From: Syntrophomonas sp. UBA4807
GTDB taxonomy: Bacteria > Bacillota > Syntrophomonadia > Syntrophomonadales > Syntrophomonadaceae
Length of the DNA: 5,275 nt
Reading direction: 5' to 3'
Assembly (NCBI GenBank): GCA_002402575.1
Contig: DHGD01000115.1
Location: forward strand, 16,267 to 21,541
Shown one piece after another: positions 1 through 3,923 of the stretch. A program made the translations under genes and the position numbers. The notes under the pieces were generated by a model, which was given only the letters and a program-made list of their open reading frames with translations, had not been told where the DNA came from and searched no databases. Position 1 is the stretch's first letter. Every line of letters starts with the position of its first letter.

Positions 1-68
1 TGGGCCGAAAAATCCTTCAAGGCCACGGTGCGGCCAAAAGTTTTGCTGACCTGCTGGAATTCAATCAC
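1..68 (-). CDS. ABC transporter ATP-binding protein, N-terminal fragment
   Basis: Only the first 22 codons lie in the window; the gene continues past the left edge. Translation from GTG (68-66, minus strand) gives MIEFQQVSKTFGRTVALKDF and then SA. This is the usual first beta-strand and A-loop region of an ABC ATPase (pattern I-x-h-x-x-V-S-K-x-F-G-x-x-x-A-L), just ahead of a Walker A motif that is not included. A GGAGG (81-77) lies 8 nt before the GTG, and the start overlaps the last 8 nt of the GntR gene, so the two are probably translationally coupled. YtrA-type GntR regulators are commonly followed by an ABC-2 type exporter, so this is probably the cytoplasmic ATPase of a drug, peptide or stress exporter. 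The substrate cannot be told from this fragment. Confidence 0.8.
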   Translation of the reverse strand, partial: MIEFQQVSKTFGRTVALKDFSA

Positions 69-438
69 TTATCATTCCTCCTTTGGCGTTGATCTCACCG
101 ACCAACCGCTTGACGATCTCCTGGTCATCAAAGCCGAGTTCGCGCATCTCAAAGAGATACTCCTGCACAAACTCTTGTGCCATTTCGGTTTTGCACTGAT
201 TGAGAAGTTGATCCGAAATCTTCACAAAGGTGCCCTGACCGCGGACCGTCTCCACGATGCCCTGTTGCTCCATTTCCCGATAAGCCCGCTGCACAGTGTT
301 GGGATTGACCCGGGCGGTCTCGGCGTATTCGCGTTGTGAGGGGATTTTATCCCCCCGCTTGAGGTCGCCGCGAATTATCTTTTTCAGGAATCCGCTTATA
401 ATCTGGCGGTATATCGGACGTGAAGGATCGAATTCCAC
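61..438 (-). CDS. GntR-family transcriptional regulator, YtrA subfamily
   Basis: A 125-residue DNA-binding repressor. Residues about 8-73 form the GntR winged helix: PIYRQI opens helix 1, PSQREYAE and VNPNTVQRAYREMEQQG form the helix-turn-helix, and the wing is V-x-G-Q-G-T-F-V (65-72). The remaining 50 residues are a short helical tail, too small for the FadR, HutC or MocR effector or enzyme domains. That size defines the YtrA subfamily, whose tail mainly mediates dimerisation. The start is GTG at 438-436, with GGAGG (450-446) 7 nt upstream. It is the first gene of a minus-strand operon with an ABC ATPase that overlaps its end. By family analogy it represses its own operon until an inducer, often a cell-envelope-active compound, is present. 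The inducer here is unknown. Confidence 0.92.
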   Translation of the reverse strand: MEFDPSRPIYRQIISGFLKKIIRGDLKRGDKIPSQREYAETARVNPNTVQRAYREMEQQGIVETVRGQGTFVKISDQLLNQCKTEMAQEFVQEYLFEMRELGFDDQEIVKRLVGEINAKGGMISD

Positions 439-454
439 CGCCTCACCTCCAAAC

Positions 455-480
455 TAGTGTACTATAATACTAGTATACTA
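455..480. promoter_or_regulatory. Putative autoregulatory operator of the GntR/YtrA repressor
   Basis: Two 10-bp elements, TAGTGTACTA (455-464) and TAGTATACTA (471-480), are direct repeats of each other with 9 of 10 bases identical and 16 bp between their starts. The second is a perfect palindrome; the first is TAGT/ACTA around a 2-bp centre. The second covers the -10 box of the regulator's promoter and the first lies just after the expected transcription start. That is where a repressor would block RNA polymerase. Assignment to the adjacent GntR protein is an inference from position and symmetry. Confidence 0.6.
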
Positions 481-500
481 ATATTATATTCGTTAGGCAA
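472..500 (-). promoter_or_regulatory. Promoter of the gntR-ABC transporter operon
   Basis: On the minus strand, TTGCCT (500-495, 4 of 6 to the -35 consensus) is followed after 17 bp by TATACT (477-472, 5 of 6 to the -10 consensus). Transcription would start near 465, giving a leader of roughly 27 nt before the GTG at 438. The -10 lies inside a perfect palindrome. Confidence 0.6.
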
Positions 501-566
501 ACGCATTTTGGGGTTCTTATTAATATAAACGGCCAGACTGGTGGTGTCCTATCTGCAGAAAATGCT

Positions 567-572
567 TATAAT
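567..572 (+). promoter_or_regulatory. cinA: Possible -10 element for cinA
   Basis: A perfect TATAAT lies 34 nt before the cinA start in the 168-bp divergent intergenic region. No convincing -35 hexamer sits 16-18 bp upstream, and the TG at 563-564 is one base too far away for a standard extended -10. It is the best candidate in the region, but weak. Apart from the gntR promoter and operator, the rest of 439-606 shows only AT-rich sequence and a small CCAG-A-CTGG palindrome (532-540). Confidence 0.3.
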
Positions 573-606
573 AATAGGGATGGATTGAAGGAGTTGACAA
601 TCAGCG

Positions 607-1869
607 ATGAAAAAGGCTTACATAATATCCACCGGAACCGAGCTTTTGCTGGGTACCACGGTGGACACCAATTCCATGTTTTTGGCGCAGAAATTGGGAG
701 AATTAGGCCTGAAGGTTATGGGCAAAAGCATCGTCGGGGACAACCGCGACACCATGACTGCGGCTTTCAAAACTGGTCTGGATATGGCCGATGTGGTGGT
801 AGCCTCAGGAGGGTTGGGACCCACCCGGGACGATCTAACCAAAGAAGTGGCTTGTGAACTGATGGGATGCGAACTGCAACTGGTCGAGGCTGAATTGGAG
901 AATATCAGATCGTTTTTTGCGCGGCGCAACCGCCCTATGGCCGAGAGCAACCGCAAACAGGCCATGTTTCCGCCCCAGGCCATAATATTGAAAAACCGTC
1001 TGGGTACGGCCCCGGGGATGTATCTGGCTAAGAACCATAAGGTGGTAGTTTTACTGCCTGGACCGCCCGGGGAGATGCAGGATATGTATCTTCATGCCGT
1101 CGAACCACTGTTACGCGAGGACAAAAGACTGACCGGGCCGGGTTCTCAAACTAAAATTATAAGAGTTTTGGGACCGGGCGAAAGCCAGATCGAAGATTTA
1201 TTGAGCGGCATTTTGGATAAAGGCAGCGATTATGGCATTGCCCTGCTGGCTCAGGATGGGGAAGTGCTGATAAAAATAACCGCGGACAGCGGCAGCAACG
1301 CCGCAAGTGCCGGCAGCCGCCTGGAGCAACTGACGCATCGCATCCGGGAAGCACTCGGTTTAAACATTATCTGTGAAGGTGATGACACTCTGGCCGGTGT
1401 GGTGGCAAATCTTTTAATGCGGCAGGGACTGACGCTGGCCGCGGCGGAATCCTGTAGCGGCGGATTATTGAGCAAGATGATAACTGACCTGCCTGGCAGT
1501 TCCCAGTATTTCTGGGGGTCGGTGGTATCATACAGCAATGAGGCCAAACAGGTCTTTTTGGGGGTGAACCCCGAAACCCTGGATAAGTATGGCGCGGTTA
1601 GCGAGCAGACCGCCGCTGAGATGGCTTCAGGCATACGTCAGCATGCCGGTGCTGATATAGCGGTTTCAATTACCGGAATCGCAGGACCGGAAGGAGGCAG
1701 TCAGGAAAAACCGGTGGGGCTGGTGTATATCGGGCTGGCCCGCGAAGACAGCCTGGAGGTTAAGGAGATGAGATTTGTCAGTGACCGCAATGGCATTCGC
1801 ACCCTGGCTGCTAAAAGCGCCCTGGACCTGGTGCGTCGACGCCTTTTGAGCGGAGGTGCTGGAAAATGA
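607..1869 (+). CDS. cinA: CinA: nicotinamide-nucleotide amidase / COG1058 two-domain protein
   Basis: A 420-residue cytoplasmic protein of full family length. Residues 1-170 are the MoCF/COG1058 domain, with ISTGTELLLG at the N-terminus, SGGLGPTRDD at 67-76 and PGPPGEM at 151-157. In studied relatives this domain has ADP-ribose pyrophosphatase activity. After a linker, residues about 258-415 are the CinA C-terminal (PncC) domain with AESCSGG (280-286), SITGIAGPEGG (354-364) and KPVGLVY (369-375). This domain deamidates nicotinamide mononucleotide to nicotinate mononucleotide and so recycles NAD. The start is ATG 607; the frame is closed by a TGA at 595-597 and no other start fits. The AAGGAG (588-593) lies 13 nt from the ATG, longer than usual. 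cinA overlaps thpR by 4 nt (ATGA) and lies upstream of recA, the classic arrangement in Gram-positives, where cinA was first described as competence-induced. No competence link can be read here. Confidence 0.97.
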   Translation: MKKAYIISTGTELLLGTTVDTNSMFLAQKLGELGLKVMGKSIVGDNRDTMTAAFKTGLDMADVVVASGGLGPTRDDLTKEVACELMGCELQLVEAELENIRSFFARRNRPMAESNRKQAMFPPQAIILKNRLGTAPGMYLAKNHKVVVLLPGPPGEMQDMYLHAVEPLLREDKRLTGPGSQTKIIRVLGPGESQIEDLLSGILDKGSDYGIALLAQDGEVLIKITADSGSNAASAGSRLEQLTHRIREALGLNIICEGDDTLAGVVANLLMRQGLTLAAAESCSGGLLSKMITDLPGSSQYFWGSVVSYSNEAKQVFLGVNPETLDKYGAVSEQTAAEMASGIRQHAGADIAVSITGIAGPEGGSQEKPVGLVYIGLAREDSLEVKEMRFVSDRNGIRTLAAKSALDLVRRRLLSGGAGK

Positions 1870-2426
1870 GAGCTTTTGTGGCCATACCCGCGCCAGAGTC
1901 AGTTAAAGAACAGGCCGACCAGATCAGGGCGCGATTATCCCGTACCAATCCTGATGTCAAATGGGTAGAGTATTCGAATTACCATCTCACTCTGAAATTT
2001 TTGGGTGACATAGATGAACGGCAATTGTCAAAGATCAGGGAGCGACTTCGCCAGGCAGGCGAATACTGTCCGCCCTTTTATCTCAAGGTAAGCGGATTAG
2101 GTTTTTTCCCCAACAAGCGCAAGCCCCGGGTGGTATGGATGGGTCTGGATGGGGACACCAGCCAGGCGGAGTTCCTGGCGGAACGCATCGATGCCTATCT
2201 GCAGGATATCGGTTTTGAACCGGAAAAAAGCCATCGTTTTCACATCACACTGGGCCGGGTGCGGTCCGAACGCAATATTGAGGCTTTACTGCAGCAGGCG
2301 AATATGCTCGACTCCGTCATCAGGAACGGATTGTTCCCGGTGCAGGCCTTCTATCTGATGGAAAGCCGCCTTTCCAAGCAAGGCCCTCAATATCGGGTTG
2401 AACAGGCTTATGCACTGCGTGGTTAG
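1866..2426 (+). CDS. thpR: RNA 2',3'-cyclic phosphodiesterase (2'-5' RNA ligase family, 2H superfamily)
   Basis: A 186-residue cytoplasmic protein of typical family length. The two signature H-x-T-x motifs of the 2H phosphoesterases are intact: HLTL at 40-43 and HITL at 126-129. The family block GFFPNKRKPRVVWMGL (79-94) lies between them. Family members hydrolyse 2',3'-cyclic phosphate RNA ends to 2'-phosphomonoesters and in vitro can reversibly join tRNA halves through 2'-5' bonds. The physiological substrate is poorly known. The ATG (1866-1868) overlaps the cinA stop as ATGA, with GGAGG (1852-1856) 9 nt upstream, so it is co-translated with cinA. No terminator is visible before recA, so read-through from cinA-thpR into recA is possible. 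The product call is firm; the reason it sits beside cinA and recA is not known. Confidence 0.94.
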   Translation: MRAFVAIPAPESVKEQADQIRARLSRTNPDVKWVEYSNYHLTLKFLGDIDERQLSKIRERLRQAGEYCPPFYLKVSGLGFFPNKRKPRVVWMGLDGDTSQAEFLAERIDAYLQDIGFEPEKSHRFHITLGRVRSERNIEALLQQANMLDSVIRNGLFPVQAFYLMESRLSKQGPQYRVEQAYALRG

Positions 2427-2453
2427 GATTTCCAAAAATTAACAAACTATGAG

Positions 2454-2483
2454 TTGACAGTGACGAAAACAATCAATTATAAT
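2454..2483 (+). promoter_or_regulatory. recA: recA promoter (sigma-A type)
   Basis: TTGACA (2454-2459) and TATAAT (2478-2483) both match the vegetative consensus exactly, with an 18-bp spacer. Transcription should start near 2490, just before the LexA box, leaving a leader of about 30 nt. A promoter this strong needs a repressor, and a LexA operator is present. Confidence 0.9.
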
Positions 2484-2492
2484 CAGGAAAAG

Positions 2493-2506
2493 CGAACATA
2501 TGTTTG
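2493..2506. promoter_or_regulatory. LexA operator (SOS box) of recA
   Basis: CGAACATATGTTTG matches the Gram-positive LexA (DinR/Cheo) box CGAAC-N4-GTTCG at all but one half-site base (T for C at 2505). It lies about 10 bp downstream of the -10 box and directly before the GGGGGAG ribosome binding site. LexA bound here would block initiation or early elongation, and RecA-triggered LexA self-cleavage would relieve it. Confidence 0.92.
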
Positions 2507-2519
2507 AGGGGGAGAGCTT

Positions 2520-3554
2520 GTGGACAAGATTGAGGGTAATCAAGGCAAAATTGAGGCCTTAAACAGTACAATCAAAAATATCGAGAAACAGTTTGGCAAA
2601 GGCGCCATCATGCGACTGGGAGAAAATGTGGCCATGAATGTGGAGGTTATCTCCACGGGGTGTATGTCGATCGACCTGGCTTTGGGTGTGGGGGGCCTTC
2701 CCCGGGGACGGGTGGTGGAGATATTTGGCCCCGAGTCTTCCGGCAAAACCACGGTGGCTCTGCATGCCATTGCTGAAGCCCAGGCTCAGGGGGGGATGGC
2801 AGCCTTCATAGACGCCGAACACGCTCTGGACCCCCTCTACGCCAAAAGGCTGGGGGTGGACATCAGCAATTTGTTAGTGGCCCAGCCTGACAGCGGGGAG
2901 CAAGCCCTGGAGATAGCCGAAGCCCTGGTTAGAAGCGGGGCTATTGATGTTATCGTAGTTGACTCGGTGGCCGCATTGGTCCCCAAAGCGGAACTGGATG
3001 GTGAAATGGGCGACATACATGTTGGGCTGCAGGCCCGCCTGATGTCTCAAGCCTTGCGCAAACTGACTGCTCACATCAGCAAATCCAGGACAACCTGTAT
3101 CTTTATCAACCAGATCCGTGAAAAAGTGGGCGTCATATACGGCAACCCGGAAACCACTACCGGAGGCCGAGCGCTAAAATTCTATTCTACGGTGCGCATG
3201 GAGGTCCGCAAGGGTGATTCTATCAAGCAGGGAACGGAGCTGATCGGCAACCGCACCAAGGTTAAAATCGTTAAAAACAAAGTTGCCCCGCCCTTTAAGA
3301 CCTCTGAATTCGATATTATGTACGGCAGCGGTATATCACGGGAAGGCGACCTACTGGATATTGCCACCGACATGGAAATTATTCAGAAGAGCGGCTCCTG
3401 GTTTTCCTACCAGGGCGAACGTCTCGGGCAGGGTCGTGAGAACGCCAAAGAGTATATCAAAAACAATCCTGATTTTGCCAAAACACTGCAGAACCTGATT
3501 CGGGACAAACTAGCGTCATGCCGTCCCCAGACTACAACAGAACTGGAATCTTGA
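2520..3554 (+). CDS. recA: Recombinase RecA
   Basis: A 344-residue DNA-dependent ATPase. It forms filaments on single-stranded DNA, drives homologous strand exchange and stimulates LexA self-cleavage in the SOS response. Visible motifs are Walker A GPESSGKTT (70-78), the catalytic glutamate in DAEHALD (98-104), Walker B VIVVDSV (144-150), loop L1 around 160-170, the MSQALRKL helix (175-182), and the FINQIREKVG to TTGGRALKF segment with loop L2 (195-221). The C-terminal domain is complete, and the tail is short and not strongly acidic. The start is GTG 2520, with GGGGGAG (2508-2514) 5 nt upstream, giving the normal family N-terminus. Residue 166 in loop L1 is Ile (GDIHVGL), where Ser or Ala is more common. 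It has its own consensus promoter and LexA box. recX does not follow it directly. Confidence 0.99.
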   Translation: MDKIEGNQGKIEALNSTIKNIEKQFGKGAIMRLGENVAMNVEVISTGCMSIDLALGVGGLPRGRVVEIFGPESSGKTTVALHAIAEAQAQGGMAAFIDAEHALDPLYAKRLGVDISNLLVAQPDSGEQALEIAEALVRSGAIDVIVVDSVAALVPKAELDGEMGDIHVGLQARLMSQALRKLTAHISKSRTTCIFINQIREKVGVIYGNPETTTGGRALKFYSTVRMEVRKGDSIKQGTELIGNRTKVKIVKNKVAPPFKTSEFDIMYGSGISREGDLLDIATDMEIIQKSGSWFSYQGERLGQGRENAKEYIKNNPDFAKTLQNLIRDKLASCRPQTTTELES

Positions 3555-3578
3555 CACTGTTGCTGAAAGTAAATAGAA

Positions 3579-3614
3579 TTTAGATAGGACTCTGGTAGAA
3601 GTATCCTATCTAAA
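3579..3614. repeat. 11-bp inverted repeat after recA
   Basis: A perfect inverted repeat begins 25 nt after the recA stop: TTTAGATAGGA (3579-3589) and TCCTATCTAAA (3604-3614), separated by 14 nt. As RNA it would form a stable but AT-rich stem-loop. No run of T follows on the plus strand, so it is not a standard intrinsic terminator. It could stabilise the 3' end of recA mRNA, act as a weak terminator, or be a protein-binding site just upstream of the next promoter. Confidence 0.6.
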
Positions 3615-3623
3615 GAATTGATC

Positions 3624-3652
3624 TTGACCAAAAAGACGGCCAGATTTATATA
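3624..3652 (+). promoter_or_regulatory. Promoter for the structured RNA / rny leader
   Basis: TTGACC (3624-3629, 5 of 6 to consensus) is followed after 17 bp by TATATA (3647-3652, 4 of 6). Overlapping TATATA and TATATT hexamers run on to 3656. Transcription would start around 3659-3662. It is the only clear promoter between recA and rny, so it is the likely source of the RNA described at 3660-3872. Confidence 0.6.
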
Positions 3653-3659
3653 TATTTAC

Positions 3660-3872
3660 ACTGATGACGGGTAAATGGCAGGCAGACAAGTATTGGGGAA
3701 CAGGCCTGACTGGATCATTTTAAATATATCTAAAAAGTCTTGTAGGTTGATCAACTTGCCTAACGGAATGTGGGATGGATTTCTGGGAGAGAGGATTCTC
3801 CATCGAATTCCGTTACGGGCAGGAAAAGTGGATAAGATGCTTCGCAAACCAGGTTTTTAAGCCTGGTTTTTT
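3660..3872 (+). ncRNA. Putative structured leader RNA or small RNA upstream of rny
   Basis: This stretch of about 213 nt is bounded by a promoter and an intrinsic terminator and contains a run of complementary segments. TAACGGAAT (3761-3769) pairs with ATTCCGTTA (3807-3815). The stem extends outward, past a CG bulge (3816-3817), as CTTGCC (3755-3760) with GGCAGG (3818-3823), including one G-U pair. Inside it, GATGGA (3774-3779) pairs with TCCATC (3799-3804), or alternatively GGAGA with TCTCC. A self-complementary GTTGATCAAC (3746-3755) and CAGGCCTG (3701-3708) lie upstream. I recognise no known riboswitch, T-box, SRP, tmRNA or RNase P signature. A 61-codon ORF (3675-3860) crosses it but lacks a good ribosome binding site and ends in the terminator loop, so I do not call it a gene. 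The RNA may be an attenuated 5' leader of rny or a separate sRNA. The transcript is an inference from sequence alone. Confidence 0.5.
3845..3872 (+). terminator. Intrinsic terminator/attenuator upstream of rny
   Basis: AAACCAGG (3846-3853) and CCTGGTTT (3862-3869) form an 8-bp stem around an 8-nt loop, and the T tract runs on to 3872. This is the clearest rho-independent terminator in the window. It ends 35 nt before the rny Shine-Dalgarno sequence, and no promoter is visible in between. Transcription of rny therefore seems to depend on read-through, and the element could work as an attenuator. Confidence 0.85.
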
Positions 3873-3907
3873 GCATGATCATCAATAGCTACCCCGCGAA
3901 TTATTGT

Positions 3908-3918
3908 AAAGGAGGTGA
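3908..3918 (+). promoter_or_regulatory. rny: Very strong Shine-Dalgarno of rny, placed for an ATC start
   Basis: AAAGGAGGTGA is complementary over 11 nt to the usual 3' end of 16S rRNA, the longest such match in the window. The in-frame GTG at 3915-3917 lies inside it and so is badly placed as a start. The codon 8 nt after GGAGG is ATC (3924-3926), in the rny frame. The next canonical in-frame start, TTG (3936-3938), is 20 nt away. Confidence 0.8.
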
Positions 3919-3923
3919 ACCGA

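Noticed and set aside
594..599. TTGACA just before cinA as a -35 box
   Set aside because: The nearest -10-like sequence (CATAAT, 621-626) is 21 bp away and inside the coding region, so it does not make a usable cinA promoter.
618..983. A 121-codon minus-strand frame opposite cinA, and a similar one at 1251-1634
   Set aside because: They are antisense shadows of a well-conserved cinA reading frame, with no ribosome binding site or family resemblance.
2640..2656. Perfect 6-bp hairpin GTGGAG-N5-CTCCAC inside recA
   Set aside because: It is short, lies within conserved coding sequence (MNVEVISTG region) and has no T-tract. Codon constraint and chance explain it.
3656..3847. A 63-codon minus-strand frame over the same interval
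   Set aside because: It is antisense to the stem-rich region and has no supporting ribosome binding site, promoter or recognisable motif.
3675..3860. A 61-codon plus-strand frame in the recA-rny interval
   Set aside because: There is no good Shine-Dalgarno before its ATG, no recognisable domain, it runs through the strong inverted repeats, and its stop lies in the terminator loop. It is better explained as chance within a structured RNA, though ribosome profiling could revive it.
3660..3872. Assignment of the structured RNA to a known riboswitch, T-box, SRP RNA or group II intron domain V
   Set aside because: I looked for the conserved cores of these families by eye (for example the T-box AGGGTGG motif and the SRP GGAAGG/AGCA tetraloop region) and found none. 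The RNA is left unassigned.
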